DNA from: a bacterium
GTDB taxonomy: Bacteria > Vulcanimicrobiota > Xenobia > Xenobiales > Xenobiaceae
Length of the DNA: 53,332 nucleotides
NCBI GenBank assembly: GCA_022839105.1
Contig: JALHDH010000007.1
Coordinates: forward strand, 1-53,332
Reading direction: 5' to 3'
Position 1 is the stretch's first letter. The number at the start of each line of letters is the position of its first letter. Below, piece by piece: positions 7,691 through 16,241 of this stretch. Under the pieces are notes generated by a model, which was not told where the DNA came from, searched no databases, and was given only the letters and a program-made list of their open reading frames with translations. Position numbers and translations under genes: made by a program.

Positions 7691-8269
7691 CTACCTCTGG
7701 CAGCGATAGACGAAGGCTGGAGGCAGGTTCCGCCACACCACCCGGGATTTCTCGACCTTCCCGAAGCAGCGCCGGATCTTGCGGGCGAAGCGTCGGCCGG
7801 CGGGCAGGAGCAGGCCTTGCAGGTAGGCGAAGGTCACGAAGCACCCGCCGGGAGCCAGGTTCGTGCAGGCCTCCTCCAGCAGGCGGTCCTGCAGCTCCTC
7901 TGAGAAGGCTGCCCAGGGAAGCCCGGAAAGGATGCAGTCCACCCGATCGATCTTCGCCTGGCGGAGAATCGCGCCCAGGTTCTCGACCGAGTCCTGGCAG
8001 ACCTGGACCGAGGGCAACTCCTGCTGGAGGATCCGAGCCAGCTCCGGGTTCCGTTCGATGGCCAGGAAGCGGGCCTCGGGGGCGGCCTGCTCGACGATCT
8101 CCCGGGTGAAGGCCCCCGTACCGGGGCCGAACTCGACGATGGTGCGTGCCTCGCGGACCCCGGCCTGCCGGACCATCTCCCGGGCCAGGGAGGGGGAGGA
8201 GGGGGCCACGGCGCCGACGGTTCCGGGGTTGCGCAGGAACTCGCGCAGGAAGGCGATCTTGGTCTTCAT
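7691..8269 (-). CDS. Class I SAM methyltransferase, phospholipid N-methyltransferase-like
   Basis: Encodes 192 residues from ATG 8269 (the open frame continues upstream without support). The N terminus 'FLRNPGTVGAVAPSSPSLA' is the hallmark of the PmtA-like/rRNA-dimethyltransferase-like group. It is followed by SAM motif I 'IVEFGPGTGAFTREI', motif II 'LAIERNPELA', 'CQDSVENL' and a motif IV-like 'CILSGLPWAAFSEE'. PmtA enzymes methylate phosphatidylethanolamine towards phosphatidylcholine. The length fits that family; an rRNA methyltransferase of the KsgA superfamily would be longer, but substrate cannot be proved from sequence. The HpaI-like gene lies 96 bp downstream on the same strand. Confidence 0.75.
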   Translation of the reverse strand: MKTKIAFLREFLRNPGTVGAVAPSSPSLAREMVRQAGVREARTIVEFGPGTGAFTREIVEQAAPEARFLAIERNPELARILQQELPSVQVCQDSVENLGAILRQAKIDRVDCILSGLPWAAFSEELQDRLLEEACTNLAPGGCFVTFAYLQGLLLPAGRRFARKIRRCFGKVEKSRVVWRNLPPAFVYRCQR

Positions 8270-8356
8270 GAGGTGCGCCCGGGATTCCACCTCTGTCCGG
8301 AATCTCCTGGAAGGCACCGGGATTCCACCCGGGGCCGACGAAGACCAGGCGGACGG

Positions 8357-8923
8357 ATGCTGGAGGAGGCCTTGCGCGTTCTCGTCATGGCGCTGCTGGC
8401 GGGGCCAGCGATGCTCCTGGCCACGGTCGCCCTGCTCGGCCCCTACTGCGGGCGTGGAGCCGGGGCGGTGGAACTGGCCATCTCGGCGTGTCTTCTGGCC
8501 CCCGCCTGGGCGATGGCCCTGGAGGCCAGGCGAGAGGGTCGGGGAGTGGGGCGCGCCCTGGCCCTCGTGGTCCTGCTCCTGCCCCTCCTGGTGTTGGCGG
8601 GAGTCTTTGCGCGGGCGGCCTTGAACAGGCGATCCGACCAGAATCTGGCAACCTGTTCGGCAAACCTCCAGGCCTTGGGAGCCGCGGTCGAATCCTGGCG
8701 TCAGGAGCATGGCAGGGTGCCCCTCGAGCTGCCCGACCCAGTCCCGACCTGTCCGGCTGCGGGGCGGACCTCCTATGCCCTGGAGGTTGGAGGCGGACTT
8801 TTCACGGTCCTGTGTCGGGGGGACTTCCACCGCAGGCACTTCTACGACGATCCCCGGTTGGGGTCGCCGGATTTTCCGAGGTTCAGTTCAGCGACCGGGA
8901 GGGTCCTGTCCACCCCGCCTTGA
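8357..8923 (+). CDS. Membrane protein with pilin-like C-terminal segment
   Basis: Encodes 188 residues from ATG 8357. Three hydrophobic segments occupy about residues 7-26, 33-53 and 70-90. The soluble C-terminal part begins 'QNLATCSANLQALGAAVESW' and continues 'RQEHGRVPLELP'. This C-x2-N-L-x2-L-G-x-A-x-E-x-W pattern, leading to a proline, is the one seen in type II pseudopilin-like proteins after their single helix. Here it follows three helices and there is no prepilin peptidase site, so assembly into a pilus is doubtful. The 3' end overlaps the convergent gene at 8888 by 36 bp. Confidence 0.6.
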   Translation: MLEEALRVLVMALLAGPAMLLATVALLGPYCGRGAGAVELAISACLLAPAWAMALEARREGRGVGRALALVVLLLPLLVLAGVFARAALNRRSDQNLATCSANLQALGAAVESWRQEHGRVPLELPDPVPTCPAAGRTSYALEVGGGLFTVLCRGDFHRRHFYDDPRLGSPDFPRFSSATGRVLSTPP

Positions 8924-9382
8924 GTCGCCCCGGCCTTCCGAGGGCTCCGAGCCTGAAGGCCGTCCTTCCTCCCTGCGGGGGATGGGGGCCTCGCACTCGG
9001 GGCACCTGGTGCCGTTCGGGGGGACGGCGGCCTGGCAGTAGGGGCAGAAGACCTGGACCGTCGGCGGGGGCACGAAGATCTGGAGATCCGCGCTGTAGCG
9101 ATCGCGGATGTTCTCCTGCTCCTTGATGGCCCTCTGGATGGCTTTCTCCAACTCCAGGGCCTCGACGTAGCGCTCGCGCAGGACGCGCTGGTCGAGCGCG
9201 CCCTTCTGGAGCATGGCGTAGGTCCGGTAGCCCAGGTCCCGGATGCACTCCTCGTGGCGCTTCTGCAACTCCTTGAGGTGGGAGGTGGCCTTGTGCAGTT
9301 CGACGGTCTCCTGGGCACGATGCCGCAGGAACTCCACCCCTTTCTGCAACCCCTCCTTGGCCTTCCTGGAGAATTTGTCCAC
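8888..9382 (-). CDS. Coiled-coil protein with C-terminal zinc ribbon
   Basis: Encodes 164 residues from a GTG start at 9382 with GGAGG about 12 nt upstream. Residues 1-100 are strongly helical and charged, probably a coiled coil. A C-terminal zinc ribbon follows ('FCPYCQAAVPP' then 'RCPECEAPIPRR', a C-x2-C ... C-x2-C pair), then a disordered Arg/Gly-rich tail. It has no signal peptide, so it is likely cytoplasmic. Function is unknown; it could be a scaffold or a regulatory partner. A perfect 12-bp palindrome at 9405-9416 sits just upstream. Confidence 0.65.
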   Translation of the reverse strand: MDKFSRKAKEGLQKGVEFLRHRAQETVELHKATSHLKELQKRHEECIRDLGYRTYAMLQKGALDQRVLRERYVEALELEKAIQRAIKEQENIRDRYSADLQIFVPPPTVQVFCPYCQAAVPPNGTRCPECEAPIPRREEGRPSGSEPSEGRGDSRRGGQDPPGR

Positions 9383-9404
9383 GGCGACTGAAGACCTCCC
9401 TTTC

Positions 9405-9416
9405 CTGGGATCCCAG
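9405..9416. other. Perfect 12-bp palindrome in divergent promoter region
   Basis: CTGGGATCCCAG lies 22 bp upstream of the minus-strand GTG at 9382, within the 121-bp space shared with the plus-strand gene at 9504. It could be an operator. It is short enough to occur by chance. Confidence 0.25.
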
Positions 9417-9503
9417 TTCGCCGGAGAGGGCCATCCCCCCCCTCTGCCCTCCGACCTCGCTCCGTCGGGAGGAGCATGTCGCGAGGCTGGGAATTAGCCT
9501 GGG

Positions 9504-10148
9504 ATGTCACGTCTGCCCGCCTGGATGCCCTGGACGGTCCTGGCCCTGGGGGCCGGGTTGTTGGCCTGGCAGTACCCGGATCTTCCCGAGGAGTGGATCG
9601 TCCACTACAACGGCGCCGGAGTCCCCGACGGGTGGGTCGCCAAGAGCCCGGGCAGCGTCTTTTTCCCCCTGCTCCTCGGGGCGCTGCTGTGCGCCATCCT
9701 GGAGCTTCTGGCCCGTTTCGTCCCGGTTCGTCCGCCTTTCCCCCTCGAACAGGAGTGGCGCGTTCGCATGCAGCGCTGGCAGCAGGCCAGTCTGCGGGCC
9801 ATCTCGCTGGGAGTGGCCCTGGCCATGGTGGCCCTGGCCTGGTTGATCCCTCGGGTCCACACACCGCTGCTGATCCTGGTGGTGCTCGCCTTCCTGGTGG
9901 CCCTGGCCTTGCTGGCACCGGCCCTGGGCTTCCGACACCTGGTCCTGGAGATGGAAGAGGCCGGCGTCCTGCCCGCGGGCTACCGAGGACTGACCTACCG
10001 CAATGCCGGGGATCCCCGCTGGTTCGTGCCCCGCCTGACGGGCGGAGGGACCACGCTGAACCTGGCTCACTGGCAGGCCTGGGTCCTGCTGGCGCTCTTC
10101 GTCTCGCTGCCCCTGCTCTGGCTTCTTCTTGTCGGGGTCTTCTTCTAG
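9504..10148 (+). CDS. DUF1648/DUF5808 membrane protein
   Basis: Encodes 214 residues with about five hydrophobic segments. The N terminus has the DUF1648 signature ('YPDLPEEWIVHYNGAGVPDGW': a Pro-Asp-x2-Pro start, then His and G-x-P-D-x-W). The C-terminal half has a DUF5808-like loop ('NAGDPRWFVPRLTGGGTTL' then N-L-A-H-W). This combination occurs in SdpI-like and related bacterial membrane proteins, some involved in immunity to toxic peptides. No toxin gene is visible next to it. Function is not established. Confidence 0.75.
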   Translation: MSRLPAWMPWTVLALGAGLLAWQYPDLPEEWIVHYNGAGVPDGWVAKSPGSVFFPLLLGALLCAILELLARFVPVRPPFPLEQEWRVRMQRWQQASLRAISLGVALAMVALAWLIPRVHTPLLILVVLAFLVALALLAPALGFRHLVLEMEEAGVLPAGYRGLTYRNAGDPRWFVPRLTGGGTTLNLAHWQAWVLLALFVSLPLLWLLLVGVFF

Positions 10149-10326
10149 GAGCCTGTGTGAGTCTCCGGACCGAGCATCGCCGAGGAATCTTGTGCACCCC
10201 GCAAGGCGCAAGAAGTCTTGGTTTGCCAGAAACAGATGGGACTTTCTGCAACACGGCGGGGTGCCGGCCAGGGATGGCTGCCGGCGAGGCGACCGACGCG
10301 GTATTCAAACAGGCTCCTGGTCCGGC

Positions 10327-11877
10327 ATGAACGCTTCTTCTGGCCCTGCAGCCGCGACGGAGGTTTCAGCCGCCCTGGACCTCCTGGTCGGGCAGTTCTC
10401 CCAGCCCCTGGCCTTCCTGCGCGAGCTGGTCCAGAATTCCCTGGATGCGGGCACCAACAGCGTGGAGGTCTCGGTCGGTTTCGACGACGGGCAGCGGTGC
10501 GCCGTGGTGGAGGTGGCCGACACCGGGGAGGGGATGGATCGCGAGATCATCGACCATCAGCTCACCCGCCTCTTCTCCTCGTCCAAGGAGGGGGACTTCA
10601 CCAAGATCGGCAAGTTCGGGATCGGTTTCGTCTCGGTCTTCGCCATGAAGCCCCGGGCAGTGGTGGTGGATACGGGAAGGGGCACTCAGGCCTGGCGGGT
10701 GCTCTTCCACCCCGATCGGAGCTTTGAGCGGATCCTCCTGGAGGAACCCGTGGACGGGACCCGGGTCCGGGTCTTCGTGGGGATGCCCCGCTCGGAGCTG
10801 GCGAAGTTCCGCCGCGAGTGTCGCGAGACGCTCCTGTTCTGGTGCCGGCACTGCGAGGTGGAGATCCGCTTCGAAGGGGTTGCCCTGAATCAGCCCTTCG
10901 CCCTGGAGGCCCCCTATCAGTTCCACCATCAGGTGCCCGGGACCGAGATCGTGCTGGCCCCTTCCGATCCTGACGATTCGCACTTCGGCTTCTATAACCG
11001 GGGCCTCACCCTCCTCGAGGGGCGAGGCTCGCCGCTGCCGGGGATCTCCTTCAAGATCCGTTCGCGCTATCTCGAGCACACCCTGACGCGGGACCAGGTC
11101 CTGCAGGACCAGAACCATCGCAAGGCGATGCGCCTGCTGGAGGAGGCGGCCTTCAAGCGCATGCCCGAGCACCTCATGGAAAGACTCCGCCAGGCCCCCG
11201 ATCCGGAGCTCTGGAAGGCGGCCTCGCGGGTCCTGCGCTGGCCCAGGAGGCCCCCTGCCCTGGAGCGTCTCCCGATCTTCACCAGACTGGATTCGACCCG
11301 CTGCAGCCTGCAGGAATTGCGCTCGCGGGAAGGCCCCTGCCATGCCCTCGAGGCCGACGAACTGGCCCGGGCGGCAGTGGCCGAGGGCGAGACGGTCCTG
11401 CTCGTCGAGGGGGGCGATGACCCTCAACTGGAGGCCCTCCAGGCTGCCGGCGTGAATTCCGTGCCCGTGGCTCAGCGCTGGTTCCTGCTCCAGGAGAGGC
11501 TCGTCGGACCCGGAGACGAGTCTCTCCTGAAGGAGGTGGGGGCACTGCTGGGAGGCCTGGGCATCCGCGAGGTCCGTCTGGTGGAGCCGCTCCCCGGACT
11601 CCCGCGGGCCATGCGGGTCCGGGCCGTCGGCCGGGCCCAGCGACGGGCCGAGCTGCAGGGGCCCATCCTGGCCCTTCAGGCGGATCGGGGCCTGTACCCC
11701 TCCTGCGCCTCCCTGGCGCGCCACGATCCCAATCTGGCCGGATACCTTCTGGCGAGGGGCGTGGCCCTGGACCTCGAGGCCGGTGCCACGCCGGGCGCGG
11801 ACCTGCTGGAGCGGGCCATCCAGCGTCGCCGAAAGACCCCTCCAGAGCGCCGGGTGACCCGGAGGAAGCGGAGATGA
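10327..11877 (+). CDS. Hsp90-like GHKL ATPase (candidate chaperone ATPase)
   Basis: Encodes 516 residues from ATG 10327 (no strong ribosome-binding site; the open frame continues upstream). The GHKL nucleotide pocket is complete: N-box 'RELVQNSLDAG' (E33, N37, D40), G1 'VADTGEGM' (D65, G67, G69) and G2 'GKFGIGFVSVF' (G95-F101). A second domain carries 'FYNRGLTLLEG' and 'YLEHTLTRDQVLQDQN' (R255). That resembles the Hsp90 middle-domain segment whose Arg reaches the ATP gamma-phosphate. The C-terminal 200 residues are unfamiliar. At 516 residues it lacks an HtpG-type dimerisation domain. It overlaps the next gene by 4 bp (ATGA), implying translational coupling. DNA-repair GHKL (MutL) or a Morc-like ATPase are less likely because no endonuclease or MutL motifs appear. 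Confidence 0.8.
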   Translation: MNASSGPAAATEVSAALDLLVGQFSQPLAFLRELVQNSLDAGTNSVEVSVGFDDGQRCAVVEVADTGEGMDREIIDHQLTRLFSSSKEGDFTKIGKFGIGFVSVFAMKPRAVVVDTGRGTQAWRVLFHPDRSFERILLEEPVDGTRVRVFVGMPRSELAKFRRECRETLLFWCRHCEVEIRFEGVALNQPFALEAPYQFHHQVPGTEIVLAPSDPDDSHFGFYNRGLTLLEGRGSPLPGISFKIRSRYLEHTLTRDQVLQDQNHRKAMRLLEEAAFKRMPEHLMERLRQAPDPELWKAASRVLRWPRRPPALERLPIFTRLDSTRCSLQELRSREGPCHALEADELARAAVAEGETVLLVEGGDDPQLEALQAAGVNSVPVAQRWFLLQERLVGPGDESLLKEVGALLGGLGIREVRLVEPLPGLPRAMRVRAVGRAQRRAELQGPILALQADRGLYPSCASLARHDPNLAGYLLARGVALDLEAGATPGADLLERAIQRRRKTPPERRVTRRKRR

Positions 11878-14800
11878 GCCTGCTGGAGGAGCTCCGGAAG
11901 GCCGGGCGTTGGGATTCCCGGGGCCAGTTCACCCTGGATCGGGCCAAGGCCCGCGAGAAGATGGCGCGTTTCCAGTTGTCCGACCCGCGCCGCTATATCC
12001 TGGAACTGGTCGAGGTGGCCGTCCTCCTGGGAGCCGAGGCGCTGGACCTGGAAACCGGAAGGACCCTGGAGATCGACTTCGGAGGAGACGCCCTCCCGGC
12101 CGAGGGTCTGCAGAACCTGGACGACTCCCTGCTGGCGAATCCAGACCGACCTGGGGAACAGGCGCTCCGGGCCCTGGCCATGGCCTGCGCGGCCCTGGAT
12201 TCCCTGAAGGCCACCCGACTTCGCGTGGAGTCTCCAGCCGGCCTCTGGCTGGAACGCACCCGGGAGGGTGAGAAATCCGGTCCGGGGTCCTTCCGTCGCC
12301 ACCGGATCCTGGTCGAGGGCATCAGCCCGGGTCGCTCCAAGGTCTGGCCCGAGGAGGACCTGCTGGCCGGTGAGGCCCGCTACGCGCCGATCCCCGTCCG
12401 GGTGAGGGGCCATGACCTGCGCCGCGAGCCAGAACTGCACGGGCTCGGTCCCATCCGCGCCTTCCCGGCCCAGGGCGCACCCCGGTTCCTGGTGGTGCTG
12501 GCCAGGCGGGGGGAAGCCAGTTCCTTGACGTTGGTCTCCCGGGGCGTCGTGGTGGGGCGGCGCACCCCCGAACTCGCGGTACCCCTGCACGCCATCGCCT
12601 GGCAGGATGATCTGGGCCGGAACGCCTCCCACTCCGATGTGGTCGAGGACCATCGGCTCGAGAGCCTCCTCGAGGAACTCTCCGTCTGCGGCGCGCGCTG
12701 TGCCGAGGGTCTGGCGGAACTCCTGCCGACGATGGGGGCGGGCGAGGAGGGCGAGGAGTCCAGGAACCTGCTGGTGCAACTTGCCTCGGCCTGGAAAGGA
12801 AGCCTGCCGGAGTCCTTCCGGGGCGCCCCCCTGCTGCGGGATCACCTGGGATTTCCCCTGAGTCTGGCCGACCTGGAGGCCCAGCTCCAGATCCTGGGGC
12901 AGGTTCCGGTCTGCCGGGAGAGCCCGCCGATCTCCGATCCGGGCTTCCGGATCGCGCGGGTGGATTCTGCCTTCGAGTTGCGCCTGCTCGAGTCGAGTTT
13001 CGGCCAGGCCGTGCAGGATGCCGGGGAGCGGGTCCTGCAGCTCCTGCGCCGCAGGAGTCACCTGGAACGCTGGGAGCGCAACCCCCGTCCGAACTCCCTC
13101 CCCCCGGGAGAGTGGCTCCTCCGGCGCCGTCTGGAAGACCCCGCCGGCGAGGTGGGCCTCTCGCCCCAGGACACGGACATCGGATCGCTTCTGCATGTCC
13201 TGTACCGCGGGCGCCTCCTGGAGACTCGCGACCTGCCGACCCCCCTGTCCTATGTGGCCGTCCTGGACTTCGAAGAACTCGAGATCGACGAGGACTGGTC
13301 CCGGGCCCTGGATACGGATTCCTTCCGGCAGGCCCTGGCTCGACTGGATCGCCATGGGGAGGATCTGTATGAGGAACTGGCCCGCCGCGGAGGCCCCTGG
13401 TCCTCCGCCGAGCGCAGCCACCTGGACCTGGCCTTCGAGATGTGGGGACTCAGAGGGCGGATGCCCCCCGAGCCGCTGGCGGACCTCCCATGGTTTGAGG
13501 AGTTGCGGGATGGCCGGGTCAGCCTGGCCGCCCTGACGCGAAGGAAGTCCGTGCTCCTTGTGGGGCCCCGGGATCCGGGATTCCCCCGGGATCTGCCCGA
13601 GCAGGTCTGGCCCGACGCCGCCTTCGTGCCGCTGGACTCCCTGGCCGCGCGGGTCCTGGAGGGCATCCTTCCCGAACGCCTCGCCCCGGCGGCCCCTGAG
13701 CTGGCCCGCCTGAACGAGCTGGCGACCCGCTTCGGCCGGCGCCGTGAGCCCCTGCTGGAGGATTCGCCCGGGCTCCTTTGCCGGGTCGAGATCCGGAGTG
13801 GTCCGGTCGAAGGAGAACTCGGGCTCCTGACCGAGGGCGAGCGCGGGACGCTTGAGCTCCTACGCGAAGGCGTCTTCCTGCAGACCCGGACGGTGGCCCC
13901 CTCGGGTCCGCCCTTCCTGGCCGTGATCGAGTCCCCCCGGCTTCAACCCTCGGAGGACTGGAGGGCCATCCAGACCGACCAGGCCTGGGCGGAGGTCCTC
14001 TCCGCCGTCCGCCAGGCCGAGATTCAGGCCGGGGCCCGCCTGGTCGGTTCCTGGGCCCGGGGGGATCTCCCCTTGGAAGCCCGGAGGGTCGTGCAGCGGG
14101 TCCTGCGAGCCTGGCCGGACCTGGTCGCAGAGGTGGTTTCGGTTCCCCTCTTCCTCAGCGCCGAGGGCCTGGTCTCCATCGAGGAGCTCCGTCAGGTCGT
14201 CGAAAGGGGGGAGGAACTCCTCCTGGCCGGTGATTCCTGGTTGGAACCGGTCCTCGGGAGACGGGTCGTGCCCGAGAGCGAATGCGCCGGGATCCGCCAC
14301 CTCCTGCCCCAGGCCCGCTTCACCTCGGCCCACCCCTGGCTGGAGGCCCGGCAGGCCCGGGACGAGTTCTTGCTGCGTCCTGTTCAATCGGCCCGCCTCT
14401 CGGGACGATGCCTGGCCCGGCGGTTCCTGTCGCCCCCACGAGAGGGAGAAATCGCCCTGGTCGAGGGGGGAGGGGGTGAGGTGCAGGTCCTTCTGGAGGG
14501 CCGATGGCTTCAGACGGTTCCGGGTGTCCTGCCTGCCGCGGCTCGGGCCGTGGTCCAGGACCCCCGGCTGCGATCCGATCTGCACCATCGCCAGGTTCTC
14601 CAGGACGCGGCCTGGCAGGAGTTGCTGGCAGGACTGGCCCAGGAGTTGGGGATCCTGGCCCGGGAACTGCTGGAGAGGCCTCCCCGAGCCGGCTCGGAGG
14701 AGGCGCGGGTCCTGCTCTCGCTTCTGGCCTGGCCTGGCCTTCCCCGGCCCCTGCGTCCCCTGCTGGAGGAGGCCCCTCTCCTGAAGGCCCTGCCCGATCA

Positions 14801-16160
14801 GGTCCTGGGTCTTGCCGAGGTCCGTCGGCGGATGGGGCGCAAGCACTTCCTGGCGGTCTCGCCCCGGGACCAGGGGAGCCCCCGGGACGGTCGCCTGGTG
14901 GTGTTGGCCGATTCCTCGCTGCAACTCGTCCTGCGAGCCGTGCTGGGGCGGGAGTGCCGGGACGATTCCAGGAACCTGGCCCGGGACGCACGCTACCTGG
15001 CTCATCTGCGGAAGGCTTCCAGCCTGCCCCGCAAGCTTTCGGGATGCCTGCTGGAGGTTTCCGTGGAGGGGGCACTCCTGAGCGGAGAGATGGGCTTCCC
15101 GGATTCCCCCGGCGCGGGAGGCCTGGTGGCCCTGCGCGAGGGTCAGCCCCTGGGGCGGGTCGAGATGCCCCACCACCTGAGCCTGGCCATCCTGGAAGGC
15201 GACTTCAACCTGGATTCCGGGGGGAACCTGCTTCCCTTGACCCGGGAGCAGCGCCGCGAACTCCGCGAGCACCAGATCCGTCTGTATGGGAGCCTGGCAG
15301 AGCTTCACCCCGAACTCTCCGGGCGGGACCGCAGCCACGCAGCAGAGGCCCTCCTGGCCTTTGCCCTCAAGGAACGCTCGGCCCTGGGAGGGCGATCCCC
15401 CGCGGCCGAGGTCCTGGAGCGGATCCTGACGCTGCCCCTGGTCGAGGTTCTCGGGGGGCGACAGGTCTCGGTGGCGGCCCTGCTGGCCGAGGACCAGTCC
15501 CGGGGGGCTCTGGTCTTCCTGGGAAGCCGGCCCCTGTTGAGCTGGCGTGCCTCGGAGGAACTCCTGCCAATCCTGCCCGCCGGCAGTCCGCCGCGGGAGC
15601 TCCTGGCCCGTCTCGTGGGCGAGGGGCATCTGCGGGAGAGCCCCTCTCCCGGGCTGGGTCGGCTCCTGGCGGGAGCCCTGCAGGCCGCCAACCGGTCGCG
15701 GGCCACGGCTTCCGCCTGGTTGGGGAGCACCCTGGAGCGCCTGGGAGAGAGGCTGACCCCTCCGGCGCCTCGAGAGTCGGGCACCCGTGTCCTGGAGAGG
15801 GCGCCGGAGGCGGAGGACCCCGAGGCCGGCCTTCTGAAGGCCCTCCGGCGCGAGTTCGCCCTGGTGGCCCGGGGACGGATCCGCAAGCGATGCGCTCGGG
15901 CCTTTGAGGGATTGGACTGGGCAACCCGACCCCTGGGCCAGCCGGCCTGGGTCTCGCGGGGGCGACTCTTCCTGAACCGTTCCCACGGCACGGTCTGCTG
16001 GATTCGCGACCATTTCTCGGAGGACCCGGCCGCGCTGAGCCTGTTGCTGGCACATCTGGTGGGCCTGCTCAACCACGCCGATGACGCCGTGGAGGATCCC
16101 GACGAGCGGGAGTTCCTCCAGGAACTGGTTCGGGACCTGCAGGCCTCCTTCCCCGACTGA
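11874..16160 (+). CDS. Giant repeat protein related to the Hsp90-like neighbour (pseudo-ATPase repeats)
   Basis: Encodes 1428 residues with a start overlapping the previous stop. The N terminus ('FTLDRAKAREKMARFQL', then 'YILELVEVAVLLGAEALDL') occupies the place of the GHKL N-box but lacks its Asn, and no G1 or G2 glycine motifs follow, so ATP binding is unlikely. A segment '[L]-x-R-G-x-x-[LV] ... L-P ... A-V-[VL]-[DQ]-x-x-x-[L] ... [VL]-x-x-D-x-x-[WFR]' then recurs at about residues 223, 445, 664, 875 and 1088, a period of 211-223. It resembles the region around R225-D258 of the ATPase encoded just upstream, at the same distance from the N terminus in the first copy. Copies near 906 ('HHRQVLQDAAW') and 1115 ('PLTREQRREL') keep an Arg; others do not. 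It has no signal peptide or membrane segment. The architecture recalls sacsin-type repeats; the function is inferred. Confidence 0.75.
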   Translation: MSLLEELRKAGRWDSRGQFTLDRAKAREKMARFQLSDPRRYILELVEVAVLLGAEALDLETGRTLEIDFGGDALPAEGLQNLDDSLLANPDRPGEQALRALAMACAALDSLKATRLRVESPAGLWLERTREGEKSGPGSFRRHRILVEGISPGRSKVWPEEDLLAGEARYAPIPVRVRGHDLRREPELHGLGPIRAFPAQGAPRFLVVLARRGEASSLTLVSRGVVVGRRTPELAVPLHAIAWQDDLGRNASHSDVVEDHRLESLLEELSVCGARCAEGLAELLPTMGAGEEGEESRNLLVQLASAWKGSLPESFRGAPLLRDHLGFPLSLADLEAQLQILGQVPVCRESPPISDPGFRIARVDSAFELRLLESSFGQAVQDAGERVLQLLRRRSHLERWERNPRPNSLPPGEWLLRRRLEDPAGEVGLSPQDTDIGSLLHVLYRGRLLETRDLPTPLSYVAVLDFEELEIDEDWSRALDTDSFRQALARLDRHGEDLYEELARRGGPWSSAERSHLDLAFEMWGLRGRMPPEPLADLPWFEELRDGRVSLAALTRRKSVLLVGPRDPGFPRDLPEQVWPDAAFVPLDSLAARVLEGILPERLAPAAPELARLNELATRFGRRREPLLEDSPGLLCRVEIRSGPVEGELGLLTEGERGTLELLREGVFLQTRTVAPSGPPFLAVIESPRLQPSEDWRAIQTDQAWAEVLSAVRQAEIQAGARLVGSWARGDLPLEARRVVQRVLRAWPDLVAEVVSVPLFLSAEGLVSIEELRQVVERGEELLLAGDSWLEPVLGRRVVPESECAGIRHLLPQARFTSAHPWLEARQARDEFLLRPVQSARLSGRCLARRFLSPPREGEIALVEGGGGEVQVLLEGRWLQTVPGVLPAAARAVVQDPRLRSDLHHRQVLQDAAWQELLAGLAQELGILARELLERPPRAGSEEARVLLSLLAWPGLPRPLRPLLEEAPLLKALPDQVLGLAEVRRRMGRKHFLAVSPRDQGSPRDGRLVVLADSSLQLVLRAVLGRECRDDSRNLARDARYLAHLRKASSLPRKLSGCLLEVSVEGALLSGEMGFPDSPGAGGLVALREGQPLGRVEMPHHLSLAILEGDFNLDSGGNLLPLTREQRRELREHQIRLYGSLAELHPELSGRDRSHAAEALLAFALKERSALGGRSPAAEVLERILTLPLVEVLGGRQVSVAALLAEDQSRGALVFLGSRPLLSWRASEELLPILPAGSPPRELLARLVGEGHLRESPSPGLGRLLAGALQAANRSRATASAWLGSTLERLGERLTPPAPRESGTRVLERAPEAEDPEAGLLKALRREFALVARGRIRKRCARAFEGLDWATRPLGQPAWVSRGRLFLNRSHGTVCWIRDHFSEDPAALSLLLAHLVGLLNHADDAVEDPDEREFLQELVRDLQASFPD

Positions 16161-16241
16161 GCCGCTTGAACCCTGTCCGGATGGCAGGCGATGCCCCGGG
16201 GCCTGCGAAGACTTCTGGACCAAGGGGAGTGGAGGCACACC

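Noticed and set aside
10149..10326. 178-bp gap before the Hsp90-like unit examined for a riboswitch or a small gene
   Set aside because: Only imperfect dyads (such as a GCCGGC pair near 10269-10291) are visible. I could not recognise a known riboswitch, clear promoter or supported small gene.
10327..11877. GHKL ATPase as MutL or a histidine kinase
   Set aside because: No MutL endonuclease or dimerisation motifs and no H-box or receiver domain are present. The segment after the ATP pocket fits Hsp90-type proteins better.
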